Assembly (NCBI GenBank): GCA_041479965.1
Contig: JBGOZE010000013.1
Location: 1 to 23,608, forward strand
Direction of reading: 5' to 3'
DNA length: 23,608 nucleotides
Origin: SM23-78 sp041479965
Lineage (GTDB): Archaea > Nanobdellota > Nanobdellia > Woesearchaeales > SM23-78
This document shows positions 7,432 to 14,918 of the stretch, one piece after another. Under the pieces are notes generated by a model. The model did no database searches. It was given only the letters and a program-made list of their open reading frames with translations, and was not told the DNA's origin. How positions within the stretch are numbered: position 1 is the first letter of the stretch; each line of letters opens with the position of its first letter. The translations under genes and the position numbers were made by a program.

Positions 7432-8502
7432 TTAGAAGGCTCCTTCTTTTTTTTCTTCTTGGTCAGAATTATCATCCTCTTCCTCGCCCTCTTCAAAGTC
7501 GAGTTCTTTGTCATCGCCTTCATCTGCGTCGCCTCGGCTTTTGCCTGTTTTTTCCCCTGCATCTTCCTTATCACTTGACTCGGTTTTCTTGTCTGCTGCT
7601 TCATCTCTATTGGTTTCTTCAGGCTCTTCTGCTTTCAGAAAACCCTCGTTTTCTGGATCAGCAAGTTTCTCACTTGCTGTTTTTTCTCCTTCTATCTCCT
7701 TCACCATCTCTTCGTCTAGTCCGAGATCTTTTTTCCAGTCAATCTCCTTGTTCAAAGCAGCGTCCTGGTCAAAATCATCATTTCTCTTGCTAAGGTCATT
7801 GATTTTCTTGTCAATATCATCAAGGAATTGGGTGTCAGGCCTTATGACATCCACAGGAGCAGGCTCAGGCATGTCATCCACTACCTCAAGCTCGCCAAGA
7901 GTTTTTTTCTCGCTATGCTCTCCTTTCTGCTCTCCCTTCTCCTTTGCATCAGGAGGCAAATCCACTACTTCCAGCTCGCCGACTTTGCCAGCAGCAGGCT
8001 TGGACGGCTCAGGAACCTTGACATCCTTCAAGGCTTCTTTTATCTCCTCGTGGCTTGCTACTTCGAAATACTGGAAGAACTTGGGAGTGAGGCTGAGCCT
8101 GAAGCTTCTCCCTTCTTTTTTCTTCTCCACAAAACCCTGCTCAACAAGCACTCCTATCTGCTCATAGGCATTGGTGCCCCTGGCCTTGACGATGTCTGCC
8201 TGCATCGCAGGCGCCTTGTAAGCAATCACTCCGAGAGTCTCAAGAATAGGAAAAGGCAGCTCTGTGTCAGCAACTATCTTGGTGACCAAGCCAAGATACT
8301 TTTCGCGAACATTAAGCTTCCAATTATCTCCTGTGTTCATAAGAAATAAGCTGGTGTCTCGCTCATCATAATCCTTTTTCAAGGCAGCGAGAGCTTCCTG
8401 TACCTCATGCAAAGGATAATTAGTCAGGTCTACCAGCTCCTGCTCCTTCATGACTTTTCCTGAGGAGAACAATAATGACTCAATTTCTTTTTTTAGCTCC
8501 AT
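7432..8502 (-). CDS. scpB: Segregation and condensation protein B with long acidic tail
   Basis: The first ~165 residues match ScpB: two winged-helix domains with 'IESLLFSSGKVMKEQELVDL', 'LETLGVIAYKAPAMQADIVKARG', 'LVEQGFVEKKKEGRSFRLSLTPKFFQYF'. ScpB binds the kleisin of SMC condensin and helps chromosome segregation. I prefer the start at 8502 (MELKK, 356 residues); an ATG at 8514 (MGSRM) would add four. Typical ScpB is about 170-200 residues, so the remaining ~190 residues are an unusual, highly acidic, disordered tail rich in Glu, Asp and Lys. This tail contains the palindromic element at 7636-7655. The 5' end overlaps the upstream gene, and the stop abuts the PP-loop gene. No recognisable ScpA or SMC lies in the window. 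Confidence 0.85.
   Translation of the reverse strand: MELKKEIESLLFSSGKVMKEQELVDLTNYPLHEVQEALAALKKDYDERDTSLFLMNTGDNWKLNVREKYLGLVTKIVADTELPFPILETLGVIAYKAPAMQADIVKARGTNAYEQIGVLVEQGFVEKKKEGRSFRLSLTPKFFQYFEVASHEEIKEALKDVKVPEPSKPAAGKVGELEVVDLPPDAKEKGEQKGEHSEKKTLGELEVVDDMPEPAPVDVIRPDTQFLDDIDKKINDLSKRNDDFDQDAALNKEIDWKKDLGLDEEMVKEIEGEKTASEKLADPENEGFLKAEEPEETNRDEAADKKTESSDKEDAGEKTGKSRGDADEGDDKELDFEEGEEEDDNSDQEEKKEGAF
7636..7655. repeat. Palindromic element inside the scpB tail
   Basis: CAGAAAAC (7636-7643), spacer CCTC, GTTTTCTG (7648-7655). The same two arms with a 4-base spacer occur at 13576-13595 in an unrelated gene. On the coding strand both specify a similar peptide (ENEGFLK here, ENSGFLK there). 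The element sits in a disordered linker, where an insertion would be tolerated. Confidence 0.7.
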
Positions 8503-9109
8503 CCTGCTTCCCACCTTTATGATGATAAGAATCTCCTTTCTTCTCCAGCTTTCCCTGCTTCACCAATGCATCAAGGAATGGCCCTAGGCTTTTTTCATCC
8601 AGGCCTATCTTCTTGGCTATGTCAGCTGGAGAATGATAATGCTCAGTTGCTAGGATTATGGCATTCTGTATGAGTGCATTCATGGTCTTGATCACTGTCT
8701 CGTCCTTGACATTGGTCTGCCTCACGCCTACTGCTATCTCGTGCAGCTTGGCGAGCCAGTCATTGAGCCAGTTGGTCATCTCTTTCTCCTTCATCCTCAG
8801 CTCTTTAGGCGCTATGATCTCGATGCTTGCAGGCATGAAATTCACGCACAGCCAGATAAGCTTATCAAGCCCTTTGATGAGCATCTCAGTGTCTACGAAA
8901 GTGCTCCATAATCCCTTGCTTCCTTGAACTTCCTCTGCCTCTCCTAACTCCTCGCTCAGCACAGTTATCTGAGAATCAGCCTTGATGTTGTTGATGAATC
9001 CTCGCATGGTAGTCTCAATATGCTCTTTTGGGTTGCCTACTAATTCAAAAGATACTTGCGCCAGGATGGAGCCTTCTTTTATCCTCTTCTGCAGTTCCTT
9101 CTCGTTCAT
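8480..9109 (-). CDS. Unrecognised 209-aa protein upstream of scpB, probable C-terminal winged helix
   Basis: The protein is soluble, with no signal or membrane segment. Residues about 95-105 contain 'FMPASIEIIAPKEL', followed by helical sequence. Residues about 155-195 ('SPADIAKKIGLDEKSLGPFLDALVKQ' in pieces) look like a winged helix-turn-helix, with a basic tail KKRN. It overlaps the ScpB start by about 23 bases, so translation is coupled. ScpA usually pairs with scpB, but the kleisin 'GPLDLLL' signature and usual ScpA features are absent, so I do not call it ScpA. A chromosome-associated role is only a guess from context. A TATA element lies just upstream. Confidence 0.65.
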   Translation of the reverse strand: MNEKELQKRIKEGSILAQVSFELVGNPKEHIETTMRGFINNIKADSQITVLSEELGEAEEVQGSKGLWSTFVDTEMLIKGLDKLIWLCVNFMPASIEIIAPKELRMKEKEMTNWLNDWLAKLHEIAVGVRQTNVKDETVIKTMNALIQNAIILATEHYHSPADIAKKIGLDEKSLGPFLDALVKQGKLEKKGDSYHHKGGKQDGAKKRN

Positions 9110-9130
9110 GAAACTTTTGAAGCTGGCAGG

Positions 9131-9145
9131 GTATTTAAATTTATC
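9131..9145 (-). promoter_or_regulatory. TATA box of the scpB operon
   Basis: On the minus strand: GATAAATTTAAATAC, centred about 29 bases before the ATG at 9109. This fits a leaderless or nearly leaderless transcript covering the three-gene operon down to 6538. Confidence 0.5.
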
Positions 9146-9151
9146 TATCTT

Positions 9152-10786
9152 CTATTCCTTCTTATTTTCTTTTTGGACCCGCTCCCTTTTTGATATGAAA
9201 AAGCCTGCTCCTGCGAGCAAGGCGAGGCCTACAATGACATAAGGCACATATTTGACAGCTCTTGCGTTGGGTGACTCATACACTACGCTTCCAGTAATCT
9301 GGTCAGAGGACTGGCTTGAGGATTTGCTTGAAGAATTCTTTGCCACGCTAACCTTACTAGCAGTATTGTTCGCAGTATTATTTAATATCTTCTTGGTGGT
9401 GTTCTGCACTGTAATAGTCCTATTTGCGCCTGGCGTATCTTGTTTTTTCAGCGCATCATCAGCTTCAAGCTCGAAAAGCAATGACTTGATGTCAATCACC
9501 TCGCTTCCTTTCCTGAGCTGGAGCACATATAAGTTAATTCCTGGCTCAGGCTCAACCTCGAACTTCATGCTGCTGGTGCCATTGAAGCCAATGCTCTGCT
9601 CGCCATTGCTGCTCGCCAAGACGACATCATATCCTTTTGTGGCTTTGACATTGGCGTAAAGGTTTATCTTCTCAGAATATTTTTTGCTCCTGGTGTAGAA
9701 TGAGATTATCTCCGCACTCTCAACAGCAAGCCCGCTCTTGCTAGTGCTTTTTTCTTCAGGCTCAGCTTCCTCTGCCTCTTCTTCAACATCAGGATTCTTG
9801 AAGATGATTATTTTCTCGTTCTCTAGCTCTTCATTGGAATTGTCGCAGCCAACCATCGCAAGATTGTTCTTGACTATGAACACCTTGTCTTTCTCCTTGA
9901 TGCTAGGAGTGAAGCTCTTAGGATTGGTGTTGGTGGTGCTCTGCTTTGCCTTTGCCAAGTTTCCAAATAGGTCTTCAACCCAGTATTCTATTGTGAAAGA
10001 AAAGCTTTTGTTGTTGATGCTATTGATTATCTTCACGCTCTCTCCATTCTCATAGAGTTGCTTATCAGTTCCCAGGCTTAGCTGGACAAAGCATCTGCCA
10101 GAAGTTGCGTTGGCATTGCTTTGAGTATTGTTTCCTGTGATGTTTCCAGTGTTGTTTCCTGTATTATTTGTTGCATTGCTCAATGTGTTGTTATCTGTGG
10201 GCTGCGGCAGAGTGCTATTCTGTCCTGTTTCATTCATAGTTGTATTGATGGTTTCATTAACAGTATTATTCACAGTTTCATTTAAGCTCTGGTTGTAAAG
10301 AATTATCTGCTGGCAGTTATTACTGCCAGGACTACCGCCTATTTCGCAGGATTCTCTCCACGAGAAGTTGACCATCTCGAGTGAATAGCCATTGTTATTG
10401 GCCAGGCTTCCGTCATAGCTGGCAGAGTCAACAAGCACGCCTTCATGGTAGAGGAAGATTGTGTCTGCATCATTGTTGAGGTTATTGCCTATGGTGGCTC
10501 CTGCAGAGTACACGCTGCAGTTGATTTCAGTGTGATTGAATCCTTCCTCGACAACCAAGCTGAAGTTGCCTGGAATGAATTTCAGGAGCGCCAGGGTATC
10601 ATTCGAGCCAAGGTCTCCGACGGTATAAGCGGAGAGGTTATCTGTTCCGTATAGCTCTATGAATTCCTGGTTATTATCGTCGCCCGGTGGGTTGTACATG
10701 ATTTCATTGATGCTAACACACCGGGCATAGGGGATGAAAAAGAGCGGCAATAGCAGCATAATCACAAAGCATCTCATTTTTTTCAT
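9152..10786 (-). CDS. Lamin-tail-domain surface protein with C-terminal membrane anchor
   Basis: A 544-residue protein. A signal peptide covers about residues 1-23. It is followed by a lamin-tail domain (about 24-155) with the typical opening 'SINEIMYNPPGDDNNQEFIEL' in two parts and a 'YDGSLANNNGYSLE' end. A long Asn/Thr linker (about 165-228) is rich in N-glycosylation sequons. Two beta-type domains follow, joined by an acidic linker. ITGSVV (497-502) precedes a transmembrane helix at about 514-532 and a short basic cytoplasmic tail, so this is a type I membrane protein. Extracellular lamin-tail domains are common in surface and nuclease-linked proteins; the function here is unknown. GGGATG lies 6-8 bases before the second ATG (M4, 10777), so the true start may be there. 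Confidence 0.75.
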   Translation of the reverse strand: MKKMRCFVIMLLLPLFFIPYARCVSINEIMYNPPGDDNNQEFIELYGTDNLSAYTVGDLGSNDTLALLKFIPGNFSLVVEEGFNHTEINCSVYSAGATIGNNLNNDADTIFLYHEGVLVDSASYDGSLANNNGYSLEMVNFSWRESCEIGGSPGSNNCQQIILYNQSLNETVNNTVNETINTTMNETGQNSTLPQPTDNNTLSNATNNTGNNTGNITGNNTQSNANATSGRCFVQLSLGTDKQLYENGESVKIINSINNKSFSFTIEYWVEDLFGNLAKAKQSTTNTNPKSFTPSIKEKDKVFIVKNNLAMVGCDNSNEELENEKIIIFKNPDVEEEAEEAEPEEKSTSKSGLAVESAEIISFYTRSKKYSEKINLYANVKATKGYDVVLASSNGEQSIGFNGTSSMKFEVEPEPGINLYVLQLRKGSEVIDIKSLLFELEADDALKKQDTPGANRTITVQNTTKKILNNTANNTASKVSVAKNSSSKSSSQSSDQITGSVVYESPNARAVKYVPYVIVGLALLAGAGFFISKRERVQKENKKE

Positions 10787-10807
10787 CCCTGAATAGAAAA
10801 ACAGGGG

Positions 10808-10820
10808 TATTATATACTAT
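10808..10820 (-). promoter_or_regulatory. TATA box for the lamin-tail-domain gene
   Basis: On the minus strand: ATAGTATATAATAC, about 25-40 bases upstream of the start region. Between it and the gene is CAGGGATGA, a plausible ribosome site. Confidence 0.5.
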
Positions 10821-10863
10821 CCTGAGAAAAAATCGGAAACACTGTCAATTTATCGTAAAAGAT

Positions 10864-11946
10864 TCAATTGTCAGGCACATGCAGCACGTGAATTGCCTTG
10901 GGCATAATCTCTAGATGTAATGGCTTGGTTGGCTCGTACTGGTAATGCTCTCCATCGCTCTCAAAATAAGCTTCCTTTGCAGCTTCTGGATTCATGATTC
11001 TCAAGTCCATTGACTGTATTTTATCCACGTACCTGACTCCATACCTATTATACCTGTCTACCAGTGGCGGAGAATCTACTATTTTATTATCCCGCAAATA
11101 TTTTACATGAAACGCGAGCCTTATTATGTCCATCTTTACTTTGTTCTTTGAGCTGTACTGCGCAATAAGGCACTCAGCCAATCCATCATCAATCTCGCCG
11201 TGAGGATTATACTTCATGTCTGATCCCGCACATTGCCCGTTTATGAAGATGAAAGAAAGCACTTTTTTTGCAACATCTTTCTTTTTGGTTTCACCATTTA
11301 TGATGTACTCTATCTCCAAAGGAACATACTTCTTCAGAACTTTCAGGGATGCAGGGATGAAGCCCATCTTTTTCTTCACTCCACCATCTGTAGCGCTCTC
11401 GTTGACTTTCTTGCAGACCTCACCATCGAACCCAGTGCTGAAAAGATTCAAGCCCTTCACGCTCTTTTCCTCGTCGCCAAGACTGTAGCTGATTCTTATC
11501 ATATCTACCAGCTTGACCCTTTCTTCAAGCGGAACCCTGTTGTCCCTTAATGCATCGATAAGGTTACACATCCTGGAATGTTTCTTGATGTTCAGGGTCC
11601 TGAGATAGTCTCCGCTGGTCCCACCGTCAGTATAGCCAAAAATAATCCTCCCGAGATCACCATCGGAATTAACAGTGTCATGGAAGGTTCCATCCCCTCC
11701 GACAACAATAGCCATTATGTAGGTCTGATTCTTTTCAGCTTTAGCTGCCAACCAGGAAATCATCCTTCTTAAGTCTTCCCTGCTGGTGCTGGTGTAATAA
11801 TTGATGTGGTCTGTGCCGAGCCTACTGCGCATGTCCTTTTCATAATGCCTAGCTTTGCTGCCTGCTTTCGGGTTAGGGAAAACCCAGATATCATTCTCGA
11901 CTATCTCATCCATGCCGGCCATCTCATCCGCGGGGTAAAGAAGCAT
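10864..11946 (-). CDS. Diacylglycerol/sphingosine-kinase-family lipid kinase
   Basis: I use the ATG at 11946, one base after the stop of the radical SAM gene, giving 360 residues; an in-frame ATG at 11979 would overlap that gene. The DAGK catalytic core is clear: a 'NPKAGSKA' strand-loop near the N terminus, GGDGTFHD at about 83-90, 'TDGGTSGDYLRTL' at about 107-119, 'STGFDGEV' near 170, and a C-terminal 'DGEHY'-type strand. The family phosphorylates diacylglycerol, sphingosine or related lipids, or NAD in the wider superfamily. In archaea it may act on ether-lipid precursors; the substrate is not evident. No membrane helix is seen. It is probably co-transcribed with amrS. Confidence 0.8.
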   Translation of the reverse strand: MLLYPADEMAGMDEIVENDIWVFPNPKAGSKARHYEKDMRSRLGTDHINYYTSTSREDLRRMISWLAAKAEKNQTYIMAIVVGGDGTFHDTVNSDGDLGRIIFGYTDGGTSGDYLRTLNIKKHSRMCNLIDALRDNRVPLEERVKLVDMIRISYSLGDEEKSVKGLNLFSTGFDGEVCKKVNESATDGGVKKKMGFIPASLKVLKKYVPLEIEYIINGETKKKDVAKKVLSFIFINGQCAGSDMKYNPHGEIDDGLAECLIAQYSSKNKVKMDIIRLAFHVKYLRDNKIVDSPPLVDRYNRYGVRYVDKIQSMDLRIMNPEAAKEAYFESDGEHYQYEPTKPLHLEIMPKAIHVLHVPDN

Positions 11947-11947
11947 C

Positions 11948-12952
11948 TTACTTCCACACTCCAGCAATCTTATAGCCACAACTAAAGCATTTCCCGTTCT
12001 TGAGCTTGTTCTCGATCAGGCTGAGCATGCTCCTCCTGATGACTACTGACTCGCATTTCGGGCAGGCTGTATTGCTCTCTCCCCCTACATTACCGATATA
12101 TACGTAATCAAGATACTTCTCAGCTATCTTCTTGGCATCTTTCAAAGTCTCCATTGGCGTCGGAGCAGCACCTGTCATCTTGTAATCAGGATGGAATCTT
12201 GAGAAATGCAGAGGAACATCTTTACCTAGGTTCTTGGCAATCCACTTGCTCATCTCCTCGATTTTCTCAAAATCATCATTCAAAACAGGCACCACTAGGT
12301 TGGTTATCTCCACCCACACGCCCTGCTCTCTCAAAATCTTGAGAGTCTGAAGCACAGGCTCTAGTTTTCCTTTGCATATCTTAAGGTAAAAATCATTGGT
12401 GAAACCCTTGAGGTCGATATTCGCTCCGTCAATGTACTTGCAAAGCTCTCTGAGAGGTTTCTCGTTGATGTAGCCGTTGCTCACAATGGTGTTCTTGATG
12501 CCTTGCTTTTGGGCAAGCTTGGCAATGTCAAGCATGTACTCATAGAATATGGTTGGCTCAGTGTAGGTGTAGCTGATCACTTCGCACTTGTTCTGCTTGC
12601 ACAGCTCAACCACTTGCTCAGGCAATAGCTCGTCATATTCCTTGTCGATATTATCAGCGCTGGCCTTGCTTATCTGCCAGTTCTGGCAAAAGCCGCAGAA
12701 GAAATTGCAGCCAATAGTTGATATGCTGAAAGCCTTTGCTCCTGGCATGAAGTGGTACAATGGTTTTTTCTCAATCGGGTCAATGTTGACTGCGCAAGGC
12801 CGGGCATAGACTAGGGAATAGAGCTTTCCCTTGATGTTCTTCCTGACCCCGCACTGGCCTATGCTGTCAGGCTTGATGGTGCAAAGCCAAGGGCAGAGCC
12901 TGCAATTGACTGCATCATCCTTGAGCTTTTCATAATAAAGAGCTTCCTTCAT
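11948..12952 (-). CDS. amrS: AmmeMemoRadiSam-system radical SAM enzyme
   Basis: A 334-residue protein of the PflA-like radical SAM group (COG1180 type). The N-terminal extension has C17, C20, C24 and C34 ('CRLCPWLC', 'GQCGVRK'), then 'ARPCAVNIDPIEKKPLYHF', typical of the AMMECR1-linked enzyme. The cluster-binding motif is C82-x3-C86-x2-C89 ('GCNFFCGFCQN'), for the SAM-binding [4Fe-4S] cluster. Downstream are 'SYTYTEPTIFYEY' and 'GANIDLKGF'. The C terminus adds two C-x2-C pairs (CPKC, CFSC), a probable zinc ribbon. The physiological reaction is unknown; the usual partners AMMECR1 and Memo are not in this window. The downstream gene is the lipid kinase. Confidence 0.9.
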   Translation of the reverse strand: MKEALYYEKLKDDAVNCRLCPWLCTIKPDSIGQCGVRKNIKGKLYSLVYARPCAVNIDPIEKKPLYHFMPGAKAFSISTIGCNFFCGFCQNWQISKASADNIDKEYDELLPEQVVELCKQNKCEVISYTYTEPTIFYEYMLDIAKLAQKQGIKNTIVSNGYINEKPLRELCKYIDGANIDLKGFTNDFYLKICKGKLEPVLQTLKILREQGVWVEITNLVVPVLNDDFEKIEEMSKWIAKNLGKDVPLHFSRFHPDYKMTGAAPTPMETLKDAKKIAEKYLDYVYIGNVGGESNTACPKCESVVIRRSMLSLIENKLKNGKCFSCGYKIAGVWK

Positions 12953-13041
12953 AACTCATGATAATCATCACTTGTTTTAATGTTTTTTGCTACAATGACA
13001 AAAAATAAAAAGCCTAACCTTCTACCCTGATAATAGCAAGA

Positions 13042-13049
13042 TTTATATA
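13042..13049 (+). promoter_or_regulatory. TATA box for the 13089-14826 operon
   Basis: TTTATATA, about 43 bases before the ATG, with a Shine-Dalgarno-like GAGGTGG at about 13079-13085. This gives a short leader of roughly 15-20 bases. Confidence 0.6.
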
Positions 13050-13088
13050 CTTTAACGGCTGAAATCGTTGTAAAAAGAGAGGTGGGGT

Positions 13089-14174
13089 ATGGCTTGGTTT
13101 AAGAAAAAGACAGAATTACCTCCTCCTTCTAAACCTGATTGGACTAAAGGAGGTATTGGCTTTGATAAATTGATGCCTGAAATCCCTCCGCCACCTGATG
13201 AGCTGGCGCGCACATCATTTCAAGCTCAGCAGAAGCCAAGAAAATCATCGTCCCTGCCGCCAACACCGCCAAGGTTTCCTTCTCCGAACAAGGACTTGTC
13301 TCCTACTCCTGAATTATCCCGAGTCCAGACCCAGAGCCAGGTATCCATGAACAAGCTTTTTGATAATCAAGGCCAGCAAGGGAGTTCAGAGAACAATCAG
13401 CCTCCGATAGACGAGTTGGGCTTTGAGCTTCCTGATTTTGATGAGAATGAAATCAGGGCATTGGATGAGTTGAAGACCATGGCTTCAGAGCCTGTGAAGA
13501 AGCCAGAAAAAAGGGATTTTTCTGGAACAGAAAAGTCCGAACACTTTTCTGACCAGAAAATAGGATTTTCTGGATCAGAAAACTCAGGTTTTCTGAAGCC
13601 TGAGGTTATAAAAGCAGAGCCTAAGCCAGAACCTGTGCCTCAGCTTCCTCCTCAGCCTGAATTACCACCTGGGCCTGAACAAGACCTTAATATTGACTTC
13701 ACACAGGACATACAAGAACTGCCAGAAGAGCAGGCAGAAGAGGAGCAACAGCCAGAAGAACAGCAAGTCCCTGAGCCTCAGGGCTCCCAGGACGACTGGG
13801 CGACATTGGCAAAGCAGCAGCCAGAGCTGCAGCCTGAACCAGAGCCTGAACCCGTGGTGCAGATGATGCCTCAGCCAAGGCAACCCATCCCGAGAGTCAT
13901 TTCTTATCCAGAATATCAGGGGTCATCGCAGATTCCGCAGGAGAAATTCATAGAAGTCACCAGCTATGCGCTGGTAAAAGATGAATTGGATGATGTCACG
14001 GCTTTGATAGACTCTGCAGATGAAGCAGCCCTGCGCAACGCTACACTGGTCAAGATGAAGACTGACAAGGACCACGCACTGGTCGCAGAACTCAACTCAA
14101 TCCAGGAGCAACTCATACTCATAGACAACAAGCTTTTTGAGACCCCTAATCAATTCATAGAGGTGAAGAGATGA
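13089..14174 (+). CDS. Unrecognised 361-aa Pro/Gln/Glu-rich protein
   Basis: It starts MAWFKKK after a good ribosome site (GAGGTGG). There is no signal peptide. Residues about 10-290 are low-complexity and disordered, rich in Pro, Gln and Glu; residues 139-169 are encoded by an alternating palindrome array. The C-terminal ~75 residues ('EKFIEVTSYALVKDELDDV' to the end) are helical and look like the conserved, folded part, perhaps a coiled-coil or scaffold interaction domain. It overlaps the next gene by ATGA and is the first of three coupled genes. Function unknown; a cytoplasmic adaptor in a complex with the two downstream helical proteins is my inference. Confidence 0.65.
   Translation: MAWFKKKTELPPPSKPDWTKGGIGFDKLMPEIPPPPDELARTSFQAQQKPRKSSSLPPTPPRFPSPNKDLSPTPELSRVQTQSQVSMNKLFDNQGQQGSSENNQPPIDELGFELPDFDENEIRALDELKTMASEPVKKPEKRDFSGTEKSEHFSDQKIGFSGSENSGFLKPEVIKAEPKPEPVPQLPPQPELPPGPEQDLNIDFTQDIQELPEEQAEEEQQPEEQQVPEPQGSQDDWATLAKQQPELQPEPEPEPVVQMMPQPRQPIPRVISYPEYQGSSQIPQEKFIEVTSYALVKDELDDVTALIDSADEAALRNATLVKMKTDKDHALVAELNSIQEQLILIDNKLFETPNQFIEVKR
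13503..13595. repeat. Array of eight alternating CAGAAAA / TTTTCTG arms in coding sequence
   Basis: CAGAAAA begins at 13504, 13528, 13554 and 13576. Its reverse complement TTTTCTG begins at 13518, 13545, 13566 and 13589. Each neighbouring pair is a perfect inverted repeat of 7-9 bp: CCAGAAAAA/TTTTTCTGG (spacer 5), CAGAAAAG/CTTTTCTG (8), CAGAAAAT/ATTTTCTG (3), CAGAAAAC/GTTTTCTG (4). The array is in frame and lies in a disordered linker. The last unit is shared with scpB at 7636-7655. Confidence 0.8.
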
Positions 14175-14392
14175 TAAAAGAATCCAACCCTGTTTTTGTC
14201 AAGATTGACAAGTACAAAGAGATCATCGAGATAGTCGAGGTCATCAACAAGAAGATAGTCAATGTCAAGAAGATGCTCACAGAGCTCGACCAGCTCAAGA
14301 ACAAGGAGCAGGAAGAGATCATGAGCTGGGAGAAAGGCATGGATGACATAACCCGCAAGCTCCAGGTGATGGAGGAAGAGCTTAACAAATGA
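14171..14392 (+). CDS. Unrecognised small helical protein, 73 aa
   Basis: The start ATG overlaps the stop of the 361-residue gene (ATGA), with AGAGGTGA just upstream. The whole protein is charged and strongly helical with heptad-like spacing ('YKEIIEIVEVINKKIVNVKK', 'LDQLKNKEQEEIMSWEKG'), so it is probably a coiled coil. No Cys, signal or membrane segment. It overlaps the next gene by 4 bases. Likely a partner of its two neighbours. Confidence 0.65.
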   Translation: MIKESNPVFVKIDKYKEIIEIVEVINKKIVNVKKMLTELDQLKNKEQEEIMSWEKGMDDITRKLQVMEEELNK

Positions 14393-14826
14393 GCAAGAAA
14401 GCCAAGGATGCAGGAGAGAACATGGTGAAAAAGCTTCCCGAGGAACAGGAATTCTTCATGCGCATAACTAATCCTAATCTCTTCAGGAGAAGCCTTCTCG
14501 AGACTTCCAAGGACGTGCTGATAATCCTCAAAAGGACTTATAATGTTCAGCAGATAAGAGAGGCGAAACAAGACGTGATGGGTCATGTTTCGCAGGAGAT
14601 AAACGAGATCAAGACCCTGATAAAAAAGCTCTACGAGATGATACCACAATATTCTAAAGAAGAGCTTAAGAAAGTGATGCCTGAAGGCCTGAAGAAAAGG
14701 CCAGAGCCAGCCAAGGCAGAGAAGCCGCAGCTCCAGCCTCAGCAGCAGCTCAAGGCGCCTGTTTCTGACTATGACAAGCTCACCAAGGCGCTGGATGACA
14801 TCACCAGAAAGCTGCAGACACTGTAA
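14389..14826 (+). CDS. Unrecognised helical protein, 145 aa
   Basis: Starts MSKKAKDAGENMVKKLPEEQ, coupled to the previous gene by ATGA. Residues about 20-105 are amphipathic helices, followed by a Pro/Gln/Ala linker (about 100-125). It ends in a helix 'LDDITRKLQTL' that resembles 'MDDITRKLQVM' near the end of the 73-residue neighbour. This shared DDITRKLQ segment suggests a common binding site or an old duplication. Third and last gene of the operon. Function unknown. Confidence 0.65.
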   Translation: MSKKAKDAGENMVKKLPEEQEFFMRITNPNLFRRSLLETSKDVLIILKRTYNVQQIREAKQDVMGHVSQEINEIKTLIKKLYEMIPQYSKEELKKVMPEGLKKRPEPAKAEKPQLQPQQQLKAPVSDYDKLTKALDDITRKLQTL

Positions 14827-14839
14827 GAAAGAATAATAC

Positions 14840-14870
14840 TTATACAACAAAAACAAGTTTTTGAGTATAA
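14840..14870. terminator. Hairpin after the 13089-14826 operon, possible terminator
   Basis: TTATAC, AA, CAAAAAC, loop AA, GTTTTTG, A, GTATAA: two nested perfect stems of 7 and 6 bp starting 14 bases after the stop codon, with a T5 run at 14875-14879. The inner stem CAAAAAC/GTTTTTG recurs at 14939-14957 and 15085-15101. It may be a terminator or a member of the hairpin family seen around the tRNA. Confidence 0.45.
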
Positions 14871-14885
14871 ACACTTTTTGCAAAG

Positions 14886-14897
14886 TATTTATAAAGC
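14886..14897 (+). promoter_or_regulatory. TATA box for the tRNA-Leu transcript
   Basis: TATTTATAAAGC, centred about 30 bases before the first GCGGGCG copy at 14922. The predicted transcript start therefore coincides with the duplicated tRNA 5' end, not with the functional tRNA at 14994. Confidence 0.55.
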
Positions 14898-14918
14898 TTA
14901 ACTTTTTCTCTTAAATCT

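Noticed and set aside
7508..8167. 219-residue Ser/Phe-rich open frame on the plus strand, antisense to scpB
   Set aside because: Composition is that of an antisense reading of the Glu/Lys/Asp-rich scpB tail; scpB is clearly the real gene.
8480..9109. ScpA (kleisin)
   Set aside because: Position next to scpB suggested it, but the GPLDLLL-type kleisin signature and usual ScpA features are missing.
13503..13595. CRISPR array
   Set aside because: The repeats are 7-9 bases, alternate in orientation, have 2-13 base spacers and lie within a coding frame.
14155..14883. 242-residue Leu-rich open frame on the minus strand
   Set aside because: Antisense shadow of two coupled helical genes with good ribosome sites; Leu/Phe/Ser composition mirrors Glu/Lys codons.
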